DNA of 47,942 nt from Pseudomonas sp. S31 (GTDB taxonomy: Bacteria > Pseudomonadota > Gammaproteobacteria > Pseudomonadales > Pseudomonadaceae). A model generated the notes under the pieces. That model searched no databases. It was not told the origin of the DNA and saw nothing but the letters and a program-made list of their open reading frames with translations. How positions within the stretch are numbered: position 1 is the first letter of the stretch; each line of letters opens with the position of its first letter. The position numbers and the translations under genes are program-made. Location of the stretch: the NCBI RefSeq assembly GCF_016648105.1, contig NZ_JACVVE010000043.1:1-47942 (forward strand), given 5' to 3'. Positions 38,436-47,942 of this stretch are shown here, in pieces.

Positions 38436-40106
38436 ATGCAAACCTGGCAACAACTCTATACACCGCTCGGTAGTCTGGGCCTGTCCGCGCTGGCAGCGGT
38501 GATTCCGATCGTGTTCTTCTTCCTCGCCCTCGCCGTGTTCCGCCTCAAGGGCCACGTCGCCGGCAGCATCACCCTGGCCCTGTCGATCCTGGTGGCGATC
38601 TTCGCCTTCCAGATGCCTGTCGACATGGCCCTTGCTGCCGCGGGTTATGGCTTCCTCTATGGCCTCTGGCCGATTGCCTGGATCATCGTTGCCGCGGTGT
38701 TCCTGTACAAACTCACGGTCAAGAGCGGCCAGTTCGAAGTGATCCGCAGCTCGGTGCTGTCGATCACCGACGACCAGCGCCTGCAGGTGCTGCTGATCGG
38801 CTTCTGCTTCGGCGCCTTCCTCGAAGGCGCGGCCGGCTTCGGCGCCCCCGTGGCCATCACCGCCGCGCTGCTGGTGGGTCTGGGCTTCAACCCGCTATAT
38901 GCAGCGGGCCTGTGCCTGATCGCCAACACCGCGCCGGTGGCGTTCGGCGCCCTGGGCATCCCGATCATCGTGGCCGGCCAGGTCACCGGCATCGACGCTT
39001 TCCACATCGGCGCCATGACCGGTCGCCAGCTGCCACTGCTGTCGCTGTTCGTGCCGTTCTGGCTGGTGTTCATGATGGACGGCGTGCGCGGCGTCAAGGA
39101 AACCTGGCCGGCCGCCCTGGTCGCCGGCCTGAGCTTCGCCGTGACCCAGTACTTCACCTCGAACTTCATCGGCCCGGAACTGCCGGACATCACCTCGGCC
39201 CTGGCCAGCCTGATCTGCCTGACCCTGTTCCTCAAGGTCTGGCAGCCCAAGCGCTCGTTCACCGAGGCCAAGGGCAGCGTCGGCGCCGCCGTGGTCCAGC
39301 CAAGCGGCAGCCAGCCGACCCCGTACAGCTTCGGGGAAATCTTCAAGGCCTGGTCGCCCTTCCTGATTCTCACCGTGCTGGTGACCATCTGGACCCTGAA
39401 GCCGTTCAAGGCAGCCTTCGCTCCGGGCGGCGCGATGTACGACTTCGTGTTCAACTTCGCCATCCCGCACCTCGACCAGCTGGTGATCAAGACCGCACCG
39501 ATCGTCGCCGCCCCGACCGCCATGCCGGCGATCTTCAAGCTCGACCCGATCTCCGCCACCGGCACCGCGATCTTCCTCTCGGCAGTGATCTCCATGGCGG
39601 TGCTGAAGATCAGCTTCAAAACTGGTCTGACCACTTTCAAGGAAACACTCTGGGAACTGCGCTGGCCGATCCTGTCGATTGGCATGGTGCTGGCCTTCGC
39701 CTTCGTCACCAACTACTCGGGCATGTCCTCGACCATGGCTCTGGTCCTGGCCGGCACCGGCGCCGCGTTCCCGTTCTTCTCGCCGTTCCTCGGCTGGCTG
39801 GGCGTGTTCCTGACCGGTTCCGACACCTCGTCCAACGCCCTGTTCAGCTCGCTGCAGGCCACCACCGCGCACCAGATCGGGGTCAACGACACCCTGCTGG
39901 TGGCTGCCAACACCAGCGGCGGCGTGACCGGCAAGATGATCTCGCCGCAGTCGATCGCCGTGGCCTGCGCCGCTACCGGCCTGGTCGGCAAGGAATCCGA
40001 CCTGTTCCGCTTCACCGTCAAGCACAGCCTGTTCTTCGCCACCATCGTCGGTCTGATCACCCTGATCCAGGCCTACTGGCTGACCGGCATGCTGGTTCAA
40101 CACTAA
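38436..40106 (+). CDS. lldP: L-lactate permease
   Basis: A 556-residue inner-membrane transporter of the lactate permease family with about 12-14 hydrophobic segments. It starts MQTWQQLYTPLGSLGLSAL and contains GFCFGAFLEGAAGFGAP and FGAPVAITAALLVGLGF, typical of LldP. It is expected to import lactate (and possibly glycolate) with protons. GGGG of the ribosome site can pair with CCCC 3 nt later. First gene of lldP-lldD-lldE, under the LldR-type operator. Confidence 0.97.
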   Translation: MQTWQQLYTPLGSLGLSALAAVIPIVFFFLALAVFRLKGHVAGSITLALSILVAIFAFQMPVDMALAAAGYGFLYGLWPIAWIIVAAVFLYKLTVKSGQFEVIRSSVLSITDDQRLQVLLIGFCFGAFLEGAAGFGAPVAITAALLVGLGFNPLYAAGLCLIANTAPVAFGALGIPIIVAGQVTGIDAFHIGAMTGRQLPLLSLFVPFWLVFMMDGVRGVKETWPAALVAGLSFAVTQYFTSNFIGPELPDITSALASLICLTLFLKVWQPKRSFTEAKGSVGAAVVQPSGSQPTPYSFGEIFKAWSPFLILTVLVTIWTLKPFKAAFAPGGAMYDFVFNFAIPHLDQLVIKTAPIVAAPTAMPAIFKLDPISATGTAIFLSAVISMAVLKISFKTGLTTFKETLWELRWPILSIGMVLAFAFVTNYSGMSSTMALVLAGTGAAFPFFSPFLGWLGVFLTGSDTSSNALFSSLQATTAHQIGVNDTLLVAANTSGGVTGKMISPQSIAVACAATGLVGKESDLFRFTVKHSLFFATIVGLITLIQAYWLTGMLVQH

Positions 40107-40116
40107 AGTGAAAGGG

Positions 40117-40138
40117 GCCGGGCGCCCAGGCGCCCGGC
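40117..40138. other. Perfect GC palindrome between lldP and lldD
   Basis: GCCGGGCGCC-CA-GGCGCCCGGC has no T tract. It is probably a stabilising or attenuating hairpin within the operon mRNA rather than a terminator. Confidence 0.6.
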
Positions 40139-40167
40139 ATCTCCTTCAACCAACGCTGCGAGAATCC

Positions 40168-41313
40168 ATGATCATTTCCGCCTCCACCGACTATCGCGCC
40201 GCGGCCGAACGCAAGCTGCCCCCCTTCCTCTTCCACTACGCCGACGGCGGCGCCTACGCCGAATACACCCTGCGCCACAACGTCGAAGACCTGGCCAGCA
40301 TCGCCCTGCGTCAGCGCGTGCTGAAGAACATGTCCGAGCTGAGCCTCAAGACCGAGCTGTTCGGCGAGACCCTGAACATGCCCGTGGCCCTGGCCCCGGT
40401 CGGCCTCACCGGCATGTACGCCCGCCGTGGCGAAGTGCAGGCGGCGCGCGCCGCTGCCGCCCATGGCATTCCGTTCACCATGTCCACCGTGTCGGTGTGC
40501 CCGATCGAGGAAGTGGCCCCGGCCATCGATCGGCCGATGTGGTTCCAGCTGTACGTCCTGAAAGACCGTGGCTTCATGCGCAACGCGCTGGAGCGAGCCA
40601 AGGCCGCCGGGGTCAAGACCCTGGTGTTCACCGTCGACATGCCGGTGCCTGGCGCCCGCTATCGCGACGCCCACTCCGGCATGAGCGGCAAGAGCGGCCC
40701 GATGCGCCGCGTGCTGCAGGCCATGACCCACCCAGAATGGGCCTGGGACGTCGGCGTCATGGGGCGCCCGCACGACCTGGGCAACATTTCCACCTACCGT
40801 GGCAACCCCACGGGCCTGGCCGACTACATCGGCTGGCTGGGGGCCAACTTCGACCCGTCGATTTCCTGGAAAGACCTGGAGTGGATTCGCGACTTCTGGG
40901 ACGGCCCGATGATCATCAAGGGCATCCTCGATGCCGACGATGCCCGTGACGCGGTCAAGTTCGGCGCCGACGGCATCGTCGTGTCCAACCATGGTGGCCG
41001 CCAGCTCGATGGCGTGCTGTCCAGCGCCCGCGCCCTGCCGGCCATCGCCGACGCGGTAAAGGGTGACCTGAAGATCCTCGCCGACTCGGGCATTCGCAGC
41101 GGCCTCGACGTGGTGCGCATGATCGCCCTGGGTGCCGACAGCGTGCTGATCGGCCGCGCCTTCCTCTGGGCCCTGGCCGTGCATGGCGAAGCCGGAGTGA
41201 AAAACCTGCTGGAACTGTTCGAGAAGGAAATGCGCGTGGCCATGGTGCTCACCGGCGCCAAGTCGATCAGCGAAATCACCCGCGAATCGCTGGTCCGCGA
41301 ACTGGGCGCCTGA
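40168..41313 (+). CDS. lldD: L-lactate dehydrogenase, FMN-dependent
   Basis: A 381-residue membrane-associated flavoenzyme that oxidises L-lactate to pyruvate and passes electrons to the quinone pool. It belongs to the alpha-hydroxyacid oxidase family. The catalytic His275 is in SNHGGRQLDG, with the FMN site near the end (DSGIRSGLDVVRMIALGAD). The ATG at 40168 gives the family start MIISASTDYR. It lies 61 nt after lldP and 78 nt before lldE. Confidence 0.97.
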   Translation: MIISASTDYRAAAERKLPPFLFHYADGGAYAEYTLRHNVEDLASIALRQRVLKNMSELSLKTELFGETLNMPVALAPVGLTGMYARRGEVQAARAAAAHGIPFTMSTVSVCPIEEVAPAIDRPMWFQLYVLKDRGFMRNALERAKAAGVKTLVFTVDMPVPGARYRDAHSGMSGKSGPMRRVLQAMTHPEWAWDVGVMGRPHDLGNISTYRGNPTGLADYIGWLGANFDPSISWKDLEWIRDFWDGPMIIKGILDADDARDAVKFGADGIVVSNHGGRQLDGVLSSARALPAIADAVKGDLKILADSGIRSGLDVVRMIALGADSVLIGRAFLWALAVHGEAGVKNLLELFEKEMRVAMVLTGAKSISEITRESLVRELGA

Positions 41314-41391
41314 CGCCTGCCTGTCGAAACACCGCCTGAATGACCGGGGCACACCGGCGCGCCAGACGCCGGGGCCCCGCGAGGAGATTGC

Positions 41392-44202
<2,811 letters not shown>

Positions 44203-44519
44203 CATAGGATTCAGACAATTCCCACAGCCCGGAACTAGAGATTCGGGCGTTGGAGAAATATCCTACAACTCGCGTCGACACGCGTCTGATTGTCCCGGGA
44301 AACCTGGCCCCCTAGGCTGTCCGAGTCGCTGATGTTCAGCGATCGGGCGTGGAATCCCGGCAAAATACTGAGTTGCTGCCGTCACGGTAGCTGTGCGCGG
44401 GAGGCTGACAAAGCCTACCGGGTTTACTCGTAGCCTGGATTCCACCCCGCGTACAGCTGCCACCCTTCCGCGTGGAATCGGAAAGGTCGCAGACTCACTC
44501 AACTATACGAGTAGTCGAC
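44203..44519 (+). promoter_or_regulatory. Structured leader or candidate ncRNA, 317-bp gap
   Basis: No gene fits this gap, but strong RNA folding is visible. GGTAGCTGTGCGCGGG (44386-44401) pairs over all 16 positions with 44446-44461, including two G-U pairs. TCGCTGA-TGT-TCAGCGA (44326-44342) and AGGCT-GACAA-AGCCT (44402-44416) are hairpins. GGATTCCAC (44437-44445), in the 16-bp stem's loop, can pair with GTGGAATCC at 44349-44357 or with GTGGAATC at 44472-44479. Shorter stems occur at 44227-44248 and 44271-44284. It runs up to the ATG of the next gene. I could not assign it to a known RNA family. Confidence 0.6.
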
Positions 44520-44801
44520 ATGAAAAAAATCGTCCCCGACCCTCCGCACTTCTCCCAGATCCCCGAAGGCACGACCCTCTCCGACGCCATCATCGAGCAG
44601 TTCGTGCCGGTGGATGAAGTGGTGTCGAGCATCACCCACTACCTGTTGCTCGCCTACAACCACAGCCGCTACTTCATCGAGTCCATCGAAAACCCAGCCC
44701 TGCGCGAATCGCTGGCCAATGGCCTGGGCGCCATGCAGATCGCCTGGGCCCAGGCCGATGCCCTGGCGCTGGCACTCGAGCGCAAGCCCAACCTGCATTG
44801 A
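44520..44801 (+). CDS. Small protein, DUF6124/DUF3077-like
   Basis: A 93-residue acidic to neutral protein starting MKKIVPDPPHFSQIPEGTTL. The N-terminus resembles small Pseudomonas proteins of the DUF6124/DUF3077 group; the rest looks helical (VVSSITHYLLLAYNHSRYF, LANGLGAMQIAWAQADALAL). No signal peptide or catalytic motif. The ATG at 44520 has only a weak GAG upstream; a GTG 16 codons earlier has no ribosome site. It follows the structured leader directly. Function unknown. Confidence 0.7.
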   Translation: MKKIVPDPPHFSQIPEGTTLSDAIIEQFVPVDEVVSSITHYLLLAYNHSRYFIESIENPALRESLANGLGAMQIAWAQADALALALERKPNLH

Positions 44802-44820
44802 GCTTGGCCGCCCCGGCCTC

Positions 44821-44913
44821 TTCGCGGGTAAACCCGCTCCTACAGATTGAGCTGCGCCCAATGTTGTCCCTCTGTAGGAGCGGGTTCACCCGCGAACACC
44901 GGCAACGCCGGTG
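44821..44913. repeat. REP inverted pair with extra hairpin
   Basis: Arms of 25 bp at 44821-44845 and 44872-44896 share the core GCGGGTAAACCCGC / GCGGGTTCACCCGC with one mismatch. A further hairpin CACCGGC-AAC-GCCGGTG follows at 44897-44913. It separates the first small gene from the next two. Confidence 0.88.
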
Positions 44914-44945
44914 CCATCCACCATCGTATTCAGGGAATCGAAACC

Positions 44946-45224
44946 ATGGCCTCCAAACCCCGCATGCCCCGCTCCATCCTCATCGCCACCCCGTACTTCT
45001 CGGTGTACGAGAACATCTCCCCCCAAGACGCCTTGACCTATGCCAGTGCACTCATCGGCGATCTCAGCGAACTCCTCGATAAACACCACGCCACCGGAGT
45101 TCCCGAAAGGAACCCGCGCATCATCAAGAACGCAGCCTACGCCGCAACCACTTCGCTAGCCCTTATCCAGCACGCACTGGCGCATCTACCTACAGCCAGC
45201 GGAGAGCCCGAAGATGCCCGATAA
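44946..45224 (+). CDS. Small protein, DUF3077-like
   Basis: A 92-residue protein beginning MASKPRMPRSILIATPYFSV. The segment FSVYENISPQDALTYASALI lines up with the F-x-V-x-x-G-x-x-x-x-x-A-L pattern of DUF3077 proteins. It looks helical, without a signal peptide. AGGGA is about 9 nt before the ATG at 44946; the frame upstream runs through the REP and is not coding. It overlaps the next gene by 11 nt, so the two are probably coupled. Function unknown. Confidence 0.7.
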   Translation: MASKPRMPRSILIATPYFSVYENISPQDALTYASALIGDLSELLDKHHATGVPERNPRIIKNAAYAATTSLALIQHALAHLPTASGEPEDAR

Positions 45225-45483
45225 CCTCACCCCCGCCACCACCGCCGGCATTGCGACCTTCGACCTGTTCCGCCTGCAACCCGGCATCCCCTTCGAACAC
45301 GCCTTCAGCCAGCTATCAGTCTTGCTCGGCTGCATCCGCCACCTGACCACCGAGGCCGAGATGGAGAACGACCGCCAGGCCGGCAGCGCCGCCCGCATCC
45401 TCAGCGAATTGGCCAAGGCGCTTATCGATGACATGGAAAAAGGCCTGAACAAAGCCCCTCAGACATCGACAATCCCCATGTAG
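45214..45483 (+). CDS. DUF3077 family small protein
   Basis: An 89-residue protein with the DUF3077 core LFRLQPGIPFEHAFSQLSVL followed by a helical tail (LSELAKALIDDMEKGL). This Pseudomonas-rich family has no known function. GGAGAG lies 7 nt before the ATG, inside the previous gene, which it overlaps by 11 nt. A DNA- or protein-binding role cannot be deduced. No terminator is clear after it. Confidence 0.8.
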   Translation: MPDNLTPATTAGIATFDLFRLQPGIPFEHAFSQLSVLLGCIRHLTTEAEMENDRQAGSAARILSELAKALIDDMEKGLNKAPQTSTIPM

Positions 45484-45576
45484 GACCGCGTCTACACATC
45501 CCGATTGAACCGTCGCAAATCCACCACAGTCCACCCTTACAGGCCCACTCTCCAGAGGCCATACAAGGAGACATCC

Positions 45577-45870
45577 ATGAAAGGTACCGCGCTTTCGGCC
45601 CTGTTCGCGGCCGCTACCCTCCTGGCTTCGCCGGTGTTCGCCGCCGACGACCTGTGCACCATCAACCTGCAGAAGATCGACGACAGCATGGCCACTGCCG
45701 GCGCCACCTCCGAAGGCCTGGACAAGGCCGTCACCGAGGAAGTCGACAAGGCCAAGGCCGCCCAGGCAGCGGGCAACACCAAGGAATGCATCGCCCGCAC
45801 CAGCAAGGTGCTGGAGCGCCTGGAGAAGACCGAGAAAGGCAGCGGTTCCGCCGGCGGCAGCGGCGCTTGA
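45577..45870 (+). CDS. Small exported protein, Cys-containing
   Basis: A 97-residue protein with a clear signal peptide (MKGTALSALFAAATLLASPVFA, cleavage likely after AFA or nearby). The mature part is highly charged and helical (DKAVTEEVDKAKAAQAAGNTKECIARTSKVLERLEKTEK) with two Cys, which could form a disulphide, and ends in a Gly/Ser-rich tail. AAGGAG lies 7 nt before the ATG. A GC-rich hairpin (45871-45887) follows at once. I do not recognise the family; it is probably periplasmic. Confidence 0.8.
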   Translation: MKGTALSALFAAATLLASPVFAADDLCTINLQKIDDSMATAGATSEGLDKAVTEEVDKAKAAQAAGNTKECIARTSKVLERLEKTEKGSGSAGGSGA

Positions 45871-45887
45871 GCCCGCGCTGCGCGGGC
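45871..45887 (+). terminator. Hairpin after the exported-protein gene
   Basis: GCCCGCG-CTG-CGCGGGC follows the stop directly without a T tract. It is a weak or Rho-aided end. Confidence 0.4.
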
Positions 45888-45901
45888 GACCCGACCGGCT
45901 G

Positions 45902-45969
45902 TCGACGTCGCCCGCGCAATGGCGTATACTGGCCGCACGTACCGAAAGGTACGTACAGCTAGAGCTGTA
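45902..45969 (+). promoter_or_regulatory. ssrA promoter and 5' precursor hairpins
   Basis: TCGACG (45902-45907), 17 nt and TATACT (45925-45930) fit a strong sigma-70 promoter. The precursor then holds CGTACC-GAAA-GGTACG (45938-45953) and TACAGCT-AG-AGCTGTA (45954-45969), which RNase P would remove. Confidence 0.65.
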
Positions 45970-45973
45970 GCGT

Positions 45974-46365
45974 GGGGCCGATCAGGATTCGACGCCGGTA
46001 GCGAAACTCTAGGTGCATGCCGAGTTGGTAACAGAACTCGTAAATCCACTGTTGCAACTTTCTATAGTTGCCAATGACGAAAACTACGAGGGTTACGCTC
46101 TCGCTGCGTAAGCAGCTGAGCCCGCTCTCCTGGTAGCTTCGGCTCCAGCAATCATCAGGGGATGCCTGTAAACCCGAAATGATTGTCATACAGAACAGGA
46201 TCGTCGTGTAGCACGTTGGGGGCAAAGCGACTAAAACTTACCCAACTCGTCCAAAGCACCCTGCCCGTCGGGCGGCTGCGGATTAACTCAGTAGACACGG
46301 CTAAGCATGTAGTACCGACAGCGGAGTACTGGCGGACGGGGGTTCAAATCCCCCCGGCTCCACCA
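45974..46365 (+). ncRNA. ssrA: tmRNA (transfer-messenger RNA)
   Basis: A 392-nt one-piece tmRNA that rescues stalled ribosomes. The 5' GGGGCCG pairs with CGGCTCC at the 3' end, followed by encoded ACCA, and the T-arm GGTTCAAATCC is present. The resume codon is GCC (46070) and the tag is ANDENYEGYALAA, ended by TAA at 46109-46111. The 3' end is a common integration site, and an integrase gene follows. The SmpB partner is at 36806. Confidence 0.98.
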
Positions 46366-46402
46366 AATGATCAATCAAAGACGTCCACGGACGTCTTTTT
46401 TT
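46340..46402 (+). other. Probable island attachment site at the ssrA 3' end
   Basis: The ssrA T-arm and acceptor end (about 46340-46365) is the usual crossover for ssrA-integrating tyrosine recombinases. The exact core cannot be set without the second copy, which is outside the window. Confidence 0.55.
46377..46402 (+). terminator. ssrA terminator
   Basis: AAAGACGTCC-AC-GGACGTCTTTTTTT is a perfect stem with a T7 run, 12 nt after the mature tmRNA end. Confidence 0.9.
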
Positions 46403-46477
46403 GTGCCTGCAACCCACAAATACGCGGCCTCCAGCGCTTTTGCGGTCTTTCAAGAGTTTTTGAGTTCCAGCCATTCG

Positions 46478-46527
46478 GGTATTCCAGGCGGTATTCCAGC
46501 TCACCCGGTACTAATCTGTGGAATACC
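46478..46527 (+). repeat. GGTATTCCAG direct repeats and inverted copy upstream of int
   Basis: GGTATTCCAG occurs at 46478-46487 and 46490-46499, and its inverse TGGAATACC at 46519-46527. They lie 25-75 nt before the integrase ATG and resemble recombinase arm sites or an autoregulatory operator. Confidence 0.6.
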
Positions 46528-46551
46528 GAATCAGTGCTTGAGGACAATCTC

Positions 46552-47808
46552 ATGCCTGCTCAAAACCTCCGCCTCTCCGATCGACAGCTCAAGGGAGTCA
46601 AACCCGCGTCCAAGGATTACGTCCTCACGGACGGTGATGGTTTACAGCTCCGCGTACGCAGCAACGGCTCGTTGCTGTGGAATTTCAACTACCGCGAACC
46701 GGTGACCAAGAAGCGCATCAACATTGGCTTCGGGACCTACCCCGAACTGTCACTGGCGAACGCACGAAAGAAGGCAGTCGAAGCCCGCGAGCTGCTCGCT
46801 CAAGGCATCGATCCGAAGGTGCAGCGCAATACGCTGAATGAAGCCAAACGCGCGGAAACCGAACACACCTTCGAGAACGTGGCCACCGCCTGGTTCGAGC
46901 TCAAGAAAGACTCGGTCACCCCAGCCTATGCCGAGGACATTTGGCGGTCGCTCACATTGCACGTATTCCCAGATTTGAAGACGACACCACTTGCGAAGAT
47001 CACCGCGCCAATGGTGATCGCATTGCTTCGCCCAATCGAAGCCAAAGGCAGCCTAGAGACGGTCAAGCGTCTCAGCCAGCGGCTAAACGAGATCATGACC
47101 TACGGCGTAAACTCCGGCCTGATCTTCGCCAACCCGCTCACCGGCATCAGGGCAGTATTCAAGAAGCCCAAGAAAGAGAACATGGCTGCGCTTCCGCCCG
47201 AAGAACTCCCCGAGCTCATGTTGGAGATCGCGAACGCCAGCATCAAACGCACCACCCGCTGCCTGATCGAATGGCAGTTGCACACGATGACTCGCCCCGC
47301 CGAGGCGGCGACTACTCGCTGGACAGACATCGATTTTGAAAGGCGTGTCTGGACTATCCCTGCGGAGCGGATGAAGAAGCGCCGCCCACACAGCATTCCG
47401 CTGAGTGATCACGCTATCGCACTATTGGAGTCACTGAAGACCCATAGCGGCCATCGCGAATACGTCTTCCCGTCAGACAGAAATCCACGCACCCACGCCA
47501 ATAGCCAGACCGCCAACATGGCGTTGAAACGCATGGGGTTCCAGGATCGGTTGGTCAGTCACGGCATGCGCTCGATGGCCAGCACCATCTTGAATGAGCA
47601 TGGGTGGGACCCGGAACTCATTGAGGTCGCACTGGCGCATGTCGACAAGGATGAGGTGCGCAGCGCCTACAACCGAGCCGACTACATCGAACGCCGACGA
47701 CCGATGATGGCCTGGTGGAGTGAGTACATCCAGAAGGCCGCCACCGGCAGCCTGCTCGCCTCAGCGTACGGCCAAGTCAGAGACAAGAACGTGGTGCCGA
47801 TACGCTAG
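46552..47808 (+). CDS. int: Tyrosine recombinase (P4-type integrase)
   Basis: A 418-residue site-specific recombinase. It has an N-terminal DUF4102-like arm-binding domain (RLSDRQLKGVKPASKDYVLTD, shown in part; NIGFGTYPELSLANARKKA), a core-binding domain near 110-200, and a catalytic domain with Arg248, Lys275/276, His337-x-x-Arg340, His363 and nucleophile Tyr373. GAGGA is 7 nt before the ATG; the frame upstream through ssrA is not coding. Its position just after ssrA indicates an integrated island. Base composition is slightly lower in GC than the neighbours. Confidence 0.96.
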   Translation: MPAQNLRLSDRQLKGVKPASKDYVLTDGDGLQLRVRSNGSLLWNFNYREPVTKKRINIGFGTYPELSLANARKKAVEARELLAQGIDPKVQRNTLNEAKRAETEHTFENVATAWFELKKDSVTPAYAEDIWRSLTLHVFPDLKTTPLAKITAPMVIALLRPIEAKGSLETVKRLSQRLNEIMTYGVNSGLIFANPLTGIRAVFKKPKKENMAALPPEELPELMLEIANASIKRTTRCLIEWQLHTMTRPAEAATTRWTDIDFERRVWTIPAERMKKRRPHSIPLSDHAIALLESLKTHSGHREYVFPSDRNPRTHANSQTANMALKRMGFQDRLVSHGMRSMASTILNEHGWDPELIEVALAHVDKDEVRSAYNRADYIERRRPMMAWWSEYIQKAATGSLLASAYGQVRDKNVVPIR

Positions 47809-47895
47809 CGCTTTGCAGGCGCATCAACGGCAGCAACAACAATTGAGCGTTCAAGATTCAGGGAAAGCAGCCTCGTTTATCTGCTTGTCAGCGCG

Positions 47896-47940
47896 GGTCC
47901 ATCCAAACAGGGCTGCAAAGCCGCCCTGTTTGGATGGACC
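47896..47940. repeat. 18-bp perfect inverted repeat at the window end
   Basis: GGTCCATCCAAACAGGGC (47896-47913) and its exact complement (47923-47940) flank a 9-nt loop. No T tract follows on either strand. It is the only marked feature in the 134 nt after int. Confidence 0.8.
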
Positions 47941-47942
47941 TC

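Noticed and set aside
44227..44248. lldE terminator GCCCGGA/TTCGGGC
   Set aside because: A 7-bp stem with no T tract; better explained as part of the structured leader.
44847..44945. Extension of the second small gene upstream
   Set aside because: It is translation of the REP and its hairpin; the ATG at 44946 has AGGGA upstream.
46183..46551. Extension of the integrase frame upstream through ssrA
   Set aside because: It runs through tmRNA and a terminator; the ATG at 46552 has a good ribosome site.

Overview
The window looks like chromosomal DNA of a Pseudomonas putida-group bacterium. The evidence is high GC with strong GC3 bias, five inverted pairs of the roughly 30-bp REP unit typical of P. 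putida, the gene orders described below, and a tmRNA tag reading ANDENYEGYALAA. All calls come from reading the sequence; no database search was run.

Layout. (1) 134-5992, plus strand: acetyl-CoA synthetase, an MpaB-like (DUF2236) oxygenase-type protein and a large DUF748 envelope protein, then a small BON-domain protein on the minus strand. (2) 6819-22172, minus strand: the conserved translation/RNA superoperon, read from high to low coordinates as rlmE, ftsH, folP, glmM, tpiA, secG, tRNA-Leu(GAG), tRNA-fMet, rimP, nusA, infB, rbfA, truB, rpsO, pnp. (3) 22275-29206: yhbY (plus), then dapB, carA, carB, greA and a DUF4149 membrane protein (minus). (4) 29220-33133: grpE-dnaK-dnaJ heat-shock genes (minus), with two sigma-32 promoters. 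(5) 33324-37288: recN (LexA box), fur and bamE/omlA divergent, ratA and smpB divergent. (6) 37412-44202: lactate use, with the regulator LldR facing lldP-lldD-lldE. (7) 44203-45870: a 317-bp structured gap followed by three very small related-looking proteins and a small exported protein. (8) 45974-46365: tmRNA (ssrA), with a tyrosine recombinase gene directly downstream, the usual sign of a genomic island integrated at ssrA. The island continues past the window.

How the genes work together. Most of the window is housekeeping: translation initiation and ribosome maturation (rimP, infB, rbfA, truB, rpsO, yhbY, rlmE), transcription elongation (nusA, greA), RNA decay (pnp), ribosome rescue (smpB with ssrA), protein quality control (ftsH, dnaKJ/grpE), secretion and outer-membrane assembly (secG, bamE), iron control (fur) and SOS repair (recN). 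The accessory part is 44.2 kb to the end.

The most interesting unexplained signal is the gap 44203-44519. It contains a 16-bp stem kept continuous by two G-U pairs. A 9-nt segment inside its loop can pair either upstream or downstream, giving two mutually exclusive pseudoknot-like folds just before a small DUF gene. Other items worth checking are a nearly leaderless smpB, a 4-residue insertion in Fur, a terminator inside the carA leader, a sigma-54-like promoter on the BON gene, and an 18-bp perfect inverted repeat at the window's last bases. Both window ends look like contig ends.
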